Source: Ferrovibrio sp. (GTDB lineage Bacteria; Pseudomonadota; Alphaproteobacteria; Ferrovibrionales; Ferrovibrionaceae). From it: DNA of 64,000 nucleotides. The notes beneath the pieces are model-generated. The model was not told the DNA's origin. It made no database searches and saw nothing but the letters and a program-made list of their open reading frames with translations. Shown piece by piece: positions 26,234 to 34,891 of this stretch. The stretch is taken from contig JAGOQS010000001.1 in the NCBI GenBank assembly GCA_017991315.1, forward strand, positions 62,001-126,000, given 5' to 3'. Positions within the stretch are counted from its first letter, which is position 1. Each line of letters opens with the position of its first letter. The translations under genes were made by a program, and so were the position numbers.

Positions 26234-27478
26234 ATGGCGGGCGAGGGCGAATTCGATACCGTGTGGCGCGATGCCAGCATTGCCACCATGGTGCCCGGCG
26301 GTACCCCGTTCGGCGCCATCGAGAATGGCGCGATTGCCGCCAAGGACGGGCGCATCGCCTGGGTTGGGCCGGTGGCGGCGCTGCCCCAGGCGCGGATCGG
26401 CGCTCATACCGTGGTGCATCGCTTGCAGGGCGGCTGGATCACGCCCGGCCTGGTCGATTGCCACACCCATCTGGTCTTCGGCGGCAACCGCGCCCATGAA
26501 TTCGAGCTGCGGCTGAACGGCGCCACCTATGAAGAGATTGCCCGCGCCGGCGGCGGCATCCGCTCCACCGTGGCGGCGACGCGCGCCGCCGATGAGGCCG
26601 GATTGCTGCGCCAGAGCGCGCCGCGCCTGAAATCCCTGATTGCCGAGGGCGTCACCACGCTGGAGATCAAGTCCGGCTACGGCCTCAGCCTGGAAGACGA
26701 ACTGAAATGCCTGCGCGTGGCGCGGCGTCTGGGCGAGCTATACCCGGTGCGCATCCGCACCACGCTGCTGGCCGCCCATAGCGTGCCGGCGGAATTCGCC
26801 GGCCGTGCCGACGACTATATCGATCTGGTTTGCAACACGATCATTCCCGCCGCCGCCCGCGAGGGCCTGGCCGATGCGGTGGATGCGTTCTGCGAGGGCA
26901 TCGCCTTTTCCGTTGCGCAGACGCGGCGCGTGTTCGAGGCAGCGCGACGCCATGGCCTGCCGGTGAAGCTGCATGCCGAGCAGTTGAGCAATCTCGGCGG
27001 TGCCAAGCTGGCCGCCGAGTTCAACGCGCTTTCGGCGGATCATCTCGAGCATCTGGACGAGGCGGGCGCCGAGGCGATGGCCAGGGCCGGCACCGTGGCG
27101 GTGCTGCTGCCTGGCGCCTTCTATGCCTTGCGCGAGACCCAGGCGCCGCCGGTGGCTTTGTTCCGCAAGCATGGCGTGAAGATGGCGGTGTCCACTGACT
27201 GCAATCCCGGCACGTCGCCGGTATCTTCCTTGCTGCTGATCCTCAATATGGCCTGCACCCTGTTCCGCCTTACCCCGGAGGAGGCGTTGGCCGGCGCCAC
27301 CCGCGAGGCCGCCCGGGCGCTCGGGCTGGCGGCTGATTGCGGCACGCTGGAGCCAGGCAAGCGCGCCGATCTGGTGGTGTGGGATATCGACCGCCCGGCG
27401 GCACTCGCCTACCGCATCGGCTTCAACCCGCGCCGGCAGGTGGTGCTGGCCGGCCAGCCGCTGCCGGCGGCCGTTTAG
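26234..27478 (+). CDS. hutI: Imidazolonepropionase
   Basis: 414 residues. Amidohydrolase with iron/zinc ligands in [16 protein letters not shown], the KLHAEQLSN motif and [10 protein letters not shown]. It hydrolyses imidazolone propionate to formimidoylglutamate, the substrate of the divergently encoded HutF. Length and [13 protein letters not shown] are diagnostic of HutI. hutH and hutU are not nearby in this window, so the pathway is split or continues elsewhere. Confidence 0.94.
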   Translation: MAGEGEFDTVWRDASIATMVPGGTPFGAIENGAIAAKDGRIAWVGPVAALPQARIGAHTVVHRLQGGWITPGLVDCHTHLVFGGNRAHEFELRLNGATYEEIARAGGGIRSTVAATRAADEAGLLRQSAPRLKSLIAEGVTTLEIKSGYGLSLEDELKCLRVARRLGELYPVRIRTTLLAAHSVPAEFAGRADDYIDLVCNTIIPAAAREGLADAVDAFCEGIAFSVAQTRRVFEAARRHGLPVKLHAEQLSNLGGAKLAAEFNALSADHLEHLDEAGAEAMARAGTVAVLLPGAFYALRETQAPPVALFRKHGVKMAVSTDCNPGTSPVSSLLLILNMACTLFRLTPEEALAGATREAARALGLAADCGTLEPGKRADLVVWDIDRPAALAYRIGFNPRRQVVLAGQPLPAAV

Positions 27479-27586
27479 AGCCGAATCCAGGTACCACTCT
27501 GGCGTGCCTATCCTTTCGAGGGATTGCGGCGGTGTTTTCGCCACCTATATCGTAAGGATCAGGGAGAACCAGAAAGGGTCCTTACC

Positions 27587-27934
27587 ATGGGCGATTGGGT
27601 ATACGTACTCGGTGGAGGCATCGTTCTCTTCTGGGCTGGTGCCTGGCTGCTCCTGCATCTCGGCAATTTCGAGATGCGCATCAGTCAGCTCCGCCAGGGC
27701 ATCGAGAACCGGATGTCGCAGCTTGAGCGTCAGCAGCAGAATTACAGCCGCACGGTGGCCGACTACGAACGCACCACCCAGACGATCTTCTCCCAGTTGG
27801 CGGATGTCACCGACAATCTGGAAAAGACCCGTCAGGAACTGGCCGACGTGAAGCGGTCGATCAACGTGATGGAAATTTCCGTGAATGACCTGAAGCTGCG
27901 CAGCATGCCGCCGCGCAGCATGCGCTACGGCTGA
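27587..27934 (+). CDS. Small membrane-anchored coiled-coil protein
   Basis: 115 residues of unknown function. One membrane helix (about 5-25, VYVLGGGIVLFWAGAWLLLH) is followed by a long heptad-rich coiled coil (30-105, QLRQGIENRMSQLERQQQN, then TDNLEKTRQELADVKRS). The layout suggests a cytoplasmic coiled coil tethered to the inner membrane, like many envelope-organising or scaffold proteins. ATG 27587 follows an AAAGGG ribosome site. It is convergent with the lipoprotein gene, 3 bases away. Confidence 0.65.
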   Translation: MGDWVYVLGGGIVLFWAGAWLLLHLGNFEMRISQLRQGIENRMSQLERQQQNYSRTVADYERTTQTIFSQLADVTDNLEKTRQELADVKRSINVMEISVNDLKLRSMPPRSMRYG

Positions 27935-27937
27935 CGC

Positions 27938-28468
27938 TTAGGCCGGATTGAGCGTGATGCGCAGCAGCTTGCCGGGCTGCGCCAGCCACAGCCATTGCCC
28001 CTGACCCGATACCGCAACGAAACCGCCGCGGCCCAGATCCAGCGCCGGCTGCCCGGTCTCGCGCGGCAATCCCTGATCCAGACGCCACGGCATTTCGCGC
28101 GACGGCATCTCGCCATCGCCCACGCGGATCGCCAGCAGCGGTGCGCCATCGCGGCCCAGCAGCCAGAGGCGTCCCTGGCGGTCCATGTTCAAGATGCCGG
28201 CGGGCGAGGGCGGATCGGCGGCAATCGCTTCATGCACCTTGCGGCCGGCATCCAGGCGGTGCAGGCGGCGGCCATCGGCTTCCAGCCACCAGACGTCACC
28301 GCTTTTCTCGGCATAGAGCGAGATCGCCTCGGTGCCCGGCGGCAGCGGCACTTCCATGATCGAGCCGACGCGAGGGGGCAGGGCATTCTGACTAGCGCAG
28401 GCCGCCAGCAGCAGGCAGCCGAATGCCAGGGTGAGGAAACGCGGCAGCAGGGAACGCAGGATGATCAT
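27938..28468 (-). CDS. Putative lipoprotein with beta-propeller-like repeats
   Basis: 176 residues. The signal sequence ends in the lipobox LLAAC, predicting an acylated cysteine. The mature part has three short repeats of the form DVWWLEADGRRLHRLD, GRLWLLGRDGAPLLAIR and GQWLWLAQPGKLLRI, as in partial beta-propeller blades. No enzyme motif is seen. ATG 28468 is preferred because the signal peptide starts there. Function unknown. Confidence 0.6.
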   Translation of the reverse strand: MIILRSLLPRFLTLAFGCLLLAACASQNALPPRVGSIMEVPLPPGTEAISLYAEKSGDVWWLEADGRRLHRLDAGRKVHEAIAADPPSPAGILNMDRQGRLWLLGRDGAPLLAIRVGDGEMPSREMPWRLDQGLPRETGQPALDLGRGGFVAVSGQGQWLWLAQPGKLLRITLNPA

Positions 28469-28629
28469 GGCGGCGGCTTCGGGGCTCTGGCGTTGCATTG
28501 TGACAATTTTAGCCGCTGGCGCGCGCCAGAACCAGAGGGGCGGCTATTAGCTCTTGCTGATACCGCCGCCTCGGCCTATGACGGGCGCCAATCCCCCCAT
28601 CCCCCGATCCGAGCCCTTAACCCGAGCTG

Positions 28630-30747
28630 ATGCCCGTGAGCAAACCTCCTTCCAAGCGCCCCTCTGGCGCGCGCCCCTTTTCCGCCTCCAAGACAGGCGG
28701 CAAGCCCGGTGGCAAGCCTGCTGGTAAATTCAGCGGCAAGCCTGCCGGCAAGACGGGCGGCAAACCCGCTGGTAAATCCGGGGCCAAGTCTGGTGGCTGG
28801 GCGGGGGGCAAGCCGGGTTCCAAACCTGGCCATAAGCCGAGTGACCGTCCGGCCAGGCCATCCGGTCCCGGTCAACCTCATCCCGGCCAGCAGCGTCCGG
28901 GTCAGCGGCATGAACGCAGCGAGCGCCATGTTGAGCGCGCTCTGGAGCGTATTGAGGGCCGCCCGGGTAAGTCTGAACGCCCAGGTAAGTCTGAACGCTT
29001 TGGCAAGTCCGAGCGCCCAGGCCGCCACCATGAGCGCCCGGATCGTTCTGAACGCCCCAGCCGTTCTGACCGTCCTGAACGGGCCGAGCGTGCCGGGAGC
29101 GCGGAGCGTTTCGGCAAGCCGCGTTTCGACAAGGAGCGCCCAGACAAGCCCCGCTTCGATGGCCCCCGTTCCGACGGCCCGCGCTCTGACAGGCCACGCT
29201 CTGATCGGCCACGCTCTGATCGGCCACGCTCTGACCGGCCCCGTTCCGACAGGCCGCGCTCGGATCGGCCGCATTCCGACAGCAGCGATGCCGACAGGCG
29301 TGGCCCGGATCAGCGGGAAGCCGGCAACCGGGGTTATGAAAAACGCGGTTTTGACAAGCGAGGCTCAGAGCGGCGCGACCCAGACCGGCGTGATTCAGAC
29401 AGGGCCGGGGCCGAGAAGCCGCAACAGCGGCCGCCGCACAAGATCCGTCCTGGTTCCTCGCGCGCGGTGATTGCCGGCGCGGTGCAGTTGCTGGAGGCGA
29501 TTTTCACCAGCGGCGAACCGGGCGATCGCGTGCTGCATGCCTGGATGAAGGCCAATCACCGCCGCTTCGATGCCGCCGAGCGTTCGGCGCTGGTCAACCT
29601 TGTCGAGGAAGTGCAGCGCCAGCGCGGCCGGATCGACTGGTGGCTGGCCCGCTCGGGCGAGGGCAAGGTGGCGCCGGGCAATGACCTGCGCGTCGCCGCC
29701 TGGCGCATCCTGGCGCAGGGCGCCAAGGCTGATGGCGCGGTCGCATCGCTGGGCCTGGCGGAAAGCGAAGTCGAGCCGATGTCGCGGCTGCTGCGGCCGC
29801 TGGAGGGCCATACGCTGGAGCATCCCGAGATGCCGGCGGTGGCACGCCACAATCTGCCGGCCTGGATCGAGCCGCGTTTCCGCGCCGGCTTCGGCGCCGA
29901 TTTCGATCTGGAAATGGCGGCGATGCTGCGCCCGGCGCCGTTGGATCTGCGCGTCAACCTGCTGAAGACCACGCGCGATGCCGCGCTTGGCCTGCTCAAC
30001 GCCGCTGGCATGCGCGCGCAAGCCTCGCCGCTTTCGCCCACCGGACTGCGCCTTGGGCCGCAGGCCTATGTGAACAACACGGAAGCCTTCGCCGAGGGGC
30101 TGATCGAGCCGCAGGATGAAGGTTCGCAACTGGCGGCGATGCTGGTGGAAGCAGCAGGCGCCAAGCTGGTGGTGGATTTTTGCGCCGGGGCTGGCGGCAA
30201 GTCGCTCGCCATCGGCGCCGCCATGCGCAACAACGGCCGCCTGATTGCCTGCGATGTCAGCGAGAAGCGGCTGGCGCGGGCCAAGCTGCGGCTCCGCCGT
30301 GCCGGTGTGCATAACGCCGAATGCCGCCCGCTGGAAGCCAAATGGCTGAAGCGCCAGGCCGGCAAGGCCGACCGCGTGCTGGTGGATGCGCCCTGTTCAG
30401 GGACGGGTACCTGGCGGCGCAAGCCCGATGCGCGCTGGCGCCTGAGCGAGAATGACATAATCGAACTGACCCAGCGCCAGGCTGAAATCCTCGAGCGCGC
30501 CGCGCGCCTGGTGGTACCGGGCGGCCGGCTGATCTACGTCACCTGCTCGGTGCTGACGGAAGAGAACGAAGCGCAGATCGCAGCATTCCTGAAGGGCCAT
30601 GGCGATTTCAAGCCGCTGCCGGTTGCCGATGTATGGGGCCGCACCATCGGCGGGCCTTGCCCGACCTCTGACACCTATCTGCGCCTGACGCCGGGCCGCA
30701 ACGGCACCGACGGCTTCTTCGTCGCGATATTGGAAAAGCAGGGCTAA
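28630..30747 (+). CDS. RsmB/NOP-type rRNA m5C methyltransferase with long repetitive N-terminal tail
   Basis: 705 residues. About 1-275 is low complexity: first Gly/Lys/Pro repeats (GGKPAGK type), then Arg/Asp/Ser/Pro repeats (RSDRP type). About 280-705 is the methyltransferase: degenerate NusB-like helices, then FCAGAGGKSLAIGAAM (SAM site), VDAPCSGTGTWRR (motif IV cysteine) and YVTCSVLTEENE (motif VI catalytic cysteine). It methylates C5 of a cytosine in 16S rRNA or another RNA. The start shows no clear Shine-Dalgarno; GTG 28636 is close by. The 3' end overlaps the amidotransferase gene by four bases. Confidence 0.85.
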   Translation: MPVSKPPSKRPSGARPFSASKTGGKPGGKPAGKFSGKPAGKTGGKPAGKSGAKSGGWAGGKPGSKPGHKPSDRPARPSGPGQPHPGQQRPGQRHERSERHVERALERIEGRPGKSERPGKSERFGKSERPGRHHERPDRSERPSRSDRPERAERAGSAERFGKPRFDKERPDKPRFDGPRSDGPRSDRPRSDRPRSDRPRSDRPRSDRPRSDRPHSDSSDADRRGPDQREAGNRGYEKRGFDKRGSERRDPDRRDSDRAGAEKPQQRPPHKIRPGSSRAVIAGAVQLLEAIFTSGEPGDRVLHAWMKANHRRFDAAERSALVNLVEEVQRQRGRIDWWLARSGEGKVAPGNDLRVAAWRILAQGAKADGAVASLGLAESEVEPMSRLLRPLEGHTLEHPEMPAVARHNLPAWIEPRFRAGFGADFDLEMAAMLRPAPLDLRVNLLKTTRDAALGLLNAAGMRAQASPLSPTGLRLGPQAYVNNTEAFAEGLIEPQDEGSQLAAMLVEAAGAKLVVDFCAGAGGKSLAIGAAMRNNGRLIACDVSEKRLARAKLRLRRAGVHNAECRPLEAKWLKRQAGKADRVLVDAPCSGTGTWRRKPDARWRLSENDIIELTQRQAEILERAARLVVPGGRLIYVTCSVLTEENEAQIAAFLKGHGDFKPLPVADVWGRTIGGPCPTSDTYLRLTPGRNGTDGFFVAILEKQG
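29167..29280 (+). repeat. 15-bp tandem repeat coding RSDRP units
   Basis: Seven to eight in-frame 15-base units of the type CGCTCTGATCGGCCA encode repeated Arg-Ser-Asp-Arg/Gly-Pro inside the rsmB-type gene. Units differ mainly at synonymous positions, and length variation would keep the frame. Confidence 0.9.
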
Positions 30748-31544
30748 TCCGCCGCGTCGGCGAGCGGCGCCGGGGCCAATTGCTGCGTCGCTTTCTGGGC
30801 CGGTTTTGGGGCCGGCTTGAGCGCCGTGCCGTTTAGCCAGCGCGGCAGGAAACCGCGCAGCCAGGCGGCGATGCCGCCGTCATGGCGGGCATGGCCGGCA
30901 TATTGCGTCTGGCGGCATTGTGCCCCTGGCATCACCAGGCGATGCGCTGCCCGCGTGGTCCATACCCGCATCATGGCGCCGGTCACTTCCGGGTGGAACT
31001 GGATGCCGAAGGCATTGCCGCCCATGGCGAAGGCCTGGTTCGGAAACCATTTCGTGCCGGCCAGATGCTCGGCTGCCTTGGGCAGGTCGAAGCCCTCGCC
31101 ATGCCACTGGTAGACATGCAGCTTCTCAGGGAACAGGGCACGGCCGGCGGCGCTGACCTGCAAAGGGTAATAGCCGATTTCATGCCAGCCATCGGCATGC
31201 GGCGCGACGCGGGCGCCGGCGGCACGGGCCAGCATCTGCGCGCCGAGGCAGACACCGAGATAGGGCTTGCCGCTGGCCGCCGCCATCGGAATCCAGTCCA
31301 GTTCGCGGCGGATGAAAGGCAGGTGGTCGTCGTTGGCGCTCATCGGCCCGCCGAACACCACCACGCCGGCATGGCCGCTCATGTCGCGCGGCAGTTCATG
31401 GCCGATGCAGGGGCGGCGGATATCGAGGGAATAGCCCAGCGCCTGCAATTCATCCCCGATGCGTCCGGGGGTGGATTGCTCCTGGTGCACGACAATAAGC
31501 ACGGGCTGCTTAGGCGAAACTGGCAGCTTGGGGGCGGCTGTCAT
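30744..31544 (-). CDS. Class I glutamine amidotransferase-like protein
   Basis: 266 residues. The GATase1 triad is visible: nucleophile in LGVCLGAQ, and His-x-Glu in FGIQFHPEV. It resembles stand-alone GMP-synthase-like amidotransferases such as YfeJ rather than subunits of a known synthetase. A Pro/Ala/Lys-rich tail of about 30 residues follows the domain. A GGGGG purine stretch before ATG 31544 fixes the start. Substrate unknown. Confidence 0.8.
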   Translation of the reverse strand: MTAAPKLPVSPKQPVLIVVHQEQSTPGRIGDELQALGYSLDIRRPCIGHELPRDMSGHAGVVVFGGPMSANDDHLPFIRRELDWIPMAAASGKPYLGVCLGAQMLARAAGARVAPHADGWHEIGYYPLQVSAAGRALFPEKLHVYQWHGEGFDLPKAAEHLAGTKWFPNQAFAMGGNAFGIQFHPEVTGAMMRVWTTRAAHRLVMPGAQCRQTQYAGHARHDGGIAAWLRGFLPRWLNGTALKPAPKPAQKATQQLAPAPLADAAD

Positions 31545-31585
31545 GTCCCCCAAGATGCAGCGATTCACGGGGTTTTTCCAGCCCA

Positions 31586-31620
31586 TAAAATGTGGCCCCC
31601 ATCACAAGACGGGGGCCACA
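31586..31620 (-). terminator. Intrinsic terminator of the SDR gene
   Basis: Perfect 10-bp stem TGTGGCCCCC/GGGGGCCACA with a 10-base loop; read on the minus strand it is followed by TTTTA. It ends the SDR transcript ahead of the amidotransferase gene. Confidence 0.75.
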
Positions 31621-31659
31621 GGATGGGGCCATGGAACGGGGAGGGCGGGATTTGCCGGC

Positions 31660-32421
31660 TTATTGGGCGGTGATGCCGCCGTCGATGACGAATTCCGCGC
31701 CAGTGACGAACTTGGACTCGTCGGAAGCCAGGTAGAGGATGCAATAGGCGACGTCGTCCGGGTCGCCGAGGCAGCCGAGCGGCACCTGGGATTCCAGCTT
31801 CTGGCGCGTCTTGGCCGGATCGCCACCGGCATAGATCATCGACTGCACCATCGGCGTGTCGATGAAGGTGGGGTGCACCGAGTTGCAGCGGATCTTGTAG
31901 CCGCGCTTGGCGCAATGCAAAGCCGTGGTCTTGGCCAGCATGCGGGCGGCGGCTTTCGACGTGTTGTAGGCGCCCATATTGTGGCCGGCGATGATGCCGG
32001 AAACCGATGAGATGATGATGATCGAGCCCGGCGCATGCGCCTTCATGCGCGGCAGGGCATGCTTGTTGCCAAGGAAGGGGCCATTGAGGTTGACGTCATG
32101 CACGAAGTCCCATTCTTCGACGCTGACATCTTCCACATTCTTCAGCACGCCGACACCGGCGGAATGCACCAGCACGTTCAGGCCGCCGAAAGCGGCTTCC
32201 ACCGCGTCCAGCGCGGTGATCCACTGGTCTTCCTTGGTGACGTCCAGTTCCACCGCGATGGCATTGGCGCCGATCTCGTCGGCGACGGCCTTGGCGCCGG
32301 CCAGGTTGCGGTCGGCCAGCGCCACCTTGGCGCCTTCGCGTGCCATCATGATGGCGGTGGCTTTGCCAAGCCCTGAGGCGCCGCCCGTGATCAGGGCGAC
32401 CTTGTTCGATACGCGTCCCAT
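31660..32421 (-). CDS. SDR family NAD(P)-dependent oxidoreductase
   Basis: 253 residues, classical SDR: GGASGLGKAT cofactor loop with Asp at ADRN (suggesting NAD preference), HSAG, IIISSVSG and catalytic YNTSKAAARML. It ends with GAEFVIDGGITAQ. Relatives include cyclopentanol and glucose dehydrogenases, but the substrate cannot be named. GGGAGGAAAC gives a strong ribosome site for ATG 32421. Directly upstream lies the structured repeat element at 32457-32731, so its promoter is inside or displaced by that element. Confidence 0.85.
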   Translation of the reverse strand: MGRVSNKVALITGGASGLGKATAIMMAREGAKVALADRNLAGAKAVADEIGANAIAVELDVTKEDQWITALDAVEAAFGGLNVLVHSAGVGVLKNVEDVSVEEWDFVHDVNLNGPFLGNKHALPRMKAHAPGSIIIISSVSGIIAGHNMGAYNTSKAAARMLAKTTALHCAKRGYKIRCNSVHPTFIDTPMVQSMIYAGGDPAKTRQKLESQVPLGCLGDPDDVAYCILYLASDESKFVTGAEFVIDGGITAQ

Positions 32422-32456
32422 TGTTTCCTCCCGAAGGGTAAGGCAGCCAGAATAGG

Positions 32457-32731
32457 CTAGACCGTTCCCTTTGCATACGGATTCGCTGCGCCGAGGTGAC
32501 TTTGCATTTTTGGGTAGGAGCCCGACGCAGGGCGTAGTGGGGCTACGGCCAAGTCGGGCGACGCACCCAAAATGCAAAGTCACCCGGCCCCACAGGGGTT
32601 GCGTCTGGAGGCGGCATCCGCGGCGTCGAAACGCTTGCCGGTACGTCCAGTACCGGCTGCGCGCTTCTCCTTGCGGGCTACCGCCTCCAGACGCAACGCA
32701 GTCGGTTCCGTATGCAAAGGGAACGGTCTAG
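32457..32731. mobile_element. 275-bp MITE-like element with 25-bp perfect terminal inverted repeats and two internal hairpins
   Basis: The ends CTAGACCGTTCC...CATACGGA (32457-32481) recur exactly inverted at 32707-32731. Inside are two long stems: GGTGACTTTGCATTTT.../...AAAATGCAAAGTCACC (32495-32515 with 32565-32584), itself holding CCCGAC/GTCGGG and CGTAG/CTACG hairpins, and GCGTCTGGAGGCGG/CCGCCTCCAGACGC (32601-32614 with 32681-32694) holding GCCGGTAC/GTACCGGC. There is no credible ORF. The right terminus supplies the TAG stop of ilvA. It looks like a non-autonomous transposable or palindromic unit. Confidence 0.8.
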
Positions 32732-33942
32732 ATGCCTATTGCCGCTAAGCGCGCGCGCAGGCCGGCTGCCCCAAGGGCCGTCACCAGTTCTTCCAGATGG
32801 GCGCGGTCGCGGGCTTCCACCACGAATTCGATCTCAGTGGATTTCGCCGAGGCGAGCGTGAACAGGCGCTGATGCGCCACCTCGATGATGTTGACGCCGG
32901 TGGTGCCGATGATGCCGGCGGCGCGCGCCAGGCGGCCCGGCGCATCGTCGGTGGTGACGATCAGTCGCGCCAGCCGGCCATCGCGCACCAGGCCGCGCAT
33001 CAGCACGGAGGCGAGCAGGCGGGTGTCGATATTGCCGCCAGTGAGCACGATACCGACGCGGCGGCCCTGGAAGAGCTGCTTATGTGCCAGCAAGGCGGCA
33101 AGGCCGGCGGCACCGGCGCCCTCGGTCACGGTCTTTTCGATCTCCACCAGCAGCACGATGGCGCGCTCGATCTCGGCCTCGCTGGTGATCAGCACGTCGC
33201 GCACCAACTGGCGGGCGACCTGCATCGGTGCGCGGCCGATATCGCGCACGCTGATGCCCTCGGCGATCGAGATGCCGCCGACCTGTACCGGCTGGTCATG
33301 CATCTGCTGATACATCGCGGTGTAGAGTTCGCCCTCGACGCCATAGAGATGCAGGCCGGGCCGCTTGGCATGGGCCGCGATGGCCATGCCGGCGATCAGG
33401 CCGCCGCCGCCCACCGGCACCACCAGGTCATCCAGGTGCGGTGCCTGTTCCAGCATCTCCAGCGCCACCGTGCCCTGGCCGGCCATCACAGCCAGATCAT
33501 CATAGGGATGCACGAAGACCAGGCCCTCGTCGGCGGCAAGCTGCTGCGCCTTGGCGGCGGCTTCCGCCAGCGTCTCGCCTTCCAGCAGCACGCGGGCGCC
33601 GTGGTTGCGCACATGGCGCACCTTCACATAGGGCGTGAAGCCCGGCATCACGATGGTGGCGGGAATGCCTAAGCGCCCGGCATGGTAGGCGACACCCTGG
33701 GCATGATTGCCGGCCGACATGGCGATGACACCGCGCCTGCGCTCATCGGCGTTCAGTTGCAGCAGCTTGTTCAGCGCGCCGCGCTCCTTGAAGCTGGCGG
33801 TGAATTGCAGGTTCTCGAATTTCAACCACACCTCGGCGTCGACGAGCTGCGACAGCGTGCGCGATTGCAGGCAGGGCGTGCGGGTCAGCGCCCCGTCGAT
33901 GCGTCGTGCCGCCGCTTCGATATCGCCGAGAGTGAGCAGCAT
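32728..33942 (-). CDS. ilvA: Threonine ammonia-lyase (dehydratase)
   Basis: 404 residues. Fold-type II PLP enzyme with the lysine in ASFKERGALNKL, the glycine-rich VPVGGGGLIAGMA loop and a C-terminal ACT-like domain (about 330-404, VTTDDAPGRLARA). It deaminates threonine to 2-oxobutyrate. Length with one ACT domain matches the biodegradative/TdcB-like bacterial group rather than the two-ACT IlvA of enterics, so the symbol is approximate. Its stop codon lies in the right end of the 275-bp element. The upstream orphan gene ends 2 bases before its start. Confidence 0.88.
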   Translation of the reverse strand: MLLTLGDIEAAARRIDGALTRTPCLQSRTLSQLVDAEVWLKFENLQFTASFKERGALNKLLQLNADERRRGVIAMSAGNHAQGVAYHAGRLGIPATIVMPGFTPYVKVRHVRNHGARVLLEGETLAEAAAKAQQLAADEGLVFVHPYDDLAVMAGQGTVALEMLEQAPHLDDLVVPVGGGGLIAGMAIAAHAKRPGLHLYGVEGELYTAMYQQMHDQPVQVGGISIAEGISVRDIGRAPMQVARQLVRDVLITSEAEIERAIVLLVEIEKTVTEGAGAAGLAALLAHKQLFQGRRVGIVLTGGNIDTRLLASVLMRGLVRDGRLARLIVTTDDAPGRLARAAGIIGTTGVNIIEVAHQRLFTLASAKSTEIEFVVEARDRAHLEELVTALGAAGLRARLAAIGI

Positions 33943-33944
33943 GG

Positions 33945-34268
33945 TCAGTGGTCCGCGCGATGCAGAATCTTGTCGCGCAGGCCGGTATCATAGGCCAGGC
34001 CGGCGGGCGTCAGGGTCATGCCGGGCTCGACCAGGCCTTTGCGGCCCAACGCCACCCATACCGCTTCGTTATGCAGGCCGGTGGCATCGGCGCCCGAGAC
34101 CACGGCAGCGCCGATATGGAAATGGTTGCCATGCGGCGAGGGCAATTGGTGCAGCCGCACGCGGCCATCGGCCAGCGGCTCGCCCGCTATTTCGGCAATG
34201 GCCTGCAGCAGGGTCAGGGTCTTGAGTTGCAGCGGGTTCAATTTCAGCGGGTTGAGCTTGGGCGCCAT
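33945..34268 (-). CDS. Conserved hypothetical protein, 107 aa
   Basis: 107 residues, no named family recognised. It opens with a short repeat (KLNPLKLNPLQLKTL), contains SPHGNHFHIGAAVVSG with two histidines that could bind metal, and ends RDKILHRADH. The body looks like a small winged-helix-like domain (LQAIAEIAG, ALGRKGLVEPG, LTPAGLAYD), reminiscent of a DNA-binding wing, but this is inference. ATG 34268 is used. It lies two bases ahead of ilvA and is probably co-transcribed. Confidence 0.65.
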   Translation of the reverse strand: MAPKLNPLKLNPLQLKTLTLLQAIAEIAGEPLADGRVRLHQLPSPHGNHFHIGAAVVSGADATGLHNEAVWVALGRKGLVEPGMTLTPAGLAYDTGLRDKILHRADH

Positions 34269-34381
34269 GATGCCTGTCCCTGTAACTACTGTCCGAAAAC
34301 TCGGCCCCAGGGTTAAGGCTTGCACGGGGCGGCGTCAATCAGTGGCTTGCCGCCCGGCCGGCTAGGAGTAATCTAGCCGTC

Positions 34382-34885
34382 ATGGATCAGGCGGCTCCCC
34401 CCTTCTTCCAGGCCGAATTGCGCCCGCACCGCTCGCTCGGGCGGCGCGGCTTTTTCATCCTGATCGCCTGCGTGGCGCTGATCAATTTCGCTGCCGGGGT
34501 GGCCTTCTGGCTCGCCGGGGCCTGGCCGGTGATGGGCTTCTGCGGCCTGGAAGTGCTGCTGCTATGGCTGGCCTTCCGCTACAGCTATGCCCAGGCGCGG
34601 GCGCGGGAATATGTCACGCTGGATGGCTCCAGCCTCACCATCCGCCGCGTCACCGCGCGCGGCCAGCAGAAGCAATGGCAGTTGCAGCCCTACTGGGTGC
34701 GGGTGGAATGCGATGAGGAGCCGGACAGCCATCAGGTGACGCTCTGGAGCCATGGTCGGGGCATCCCGGTCGGGCAGTTCCTCAGCCCGCCGGAGCGGCT
34801 GGAACTGGCCGTGGCCTTGCGCGATGCGCTGTGGCGCTGGCGCCAGCCGCCGGGCGCCGGCCTGCGTACGCTCGAGGTCGTTTAA
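34382..34885 (+). CDS. DUF2244 domain-containing membrane protein
   Basis: 167 residues matching the DUF2244 layout. PHRSLGRRGFFILI begins two membrane helices (about 24-62, split near GAWPVMGF), then a soluble region with the family's VRVECDEEPDS and FLSPPERLELAVALRDAL. In alphaproteobacteria such proteins are often found near respiratory genes; the role is unknown. It converges on the antiporter gene 6 bases away. Confidence 0.85.
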   Translation: MDQAAPPFFQAELRPHRSLGRRGFFILIACVALINFAAGVAFWLAGAWPVMGFCGLEVLLLWLAFRYSYAQARAREYVTLDGSSLTIRRVTARGQQKQWQLQPYWVRVECDEEPDSHQVTLWSHGRGIPVGQFLSPPERLELAVALRDALWRWRQPPGAGLRTLEVV

Positions 34886-34891
34886 CCAGCG

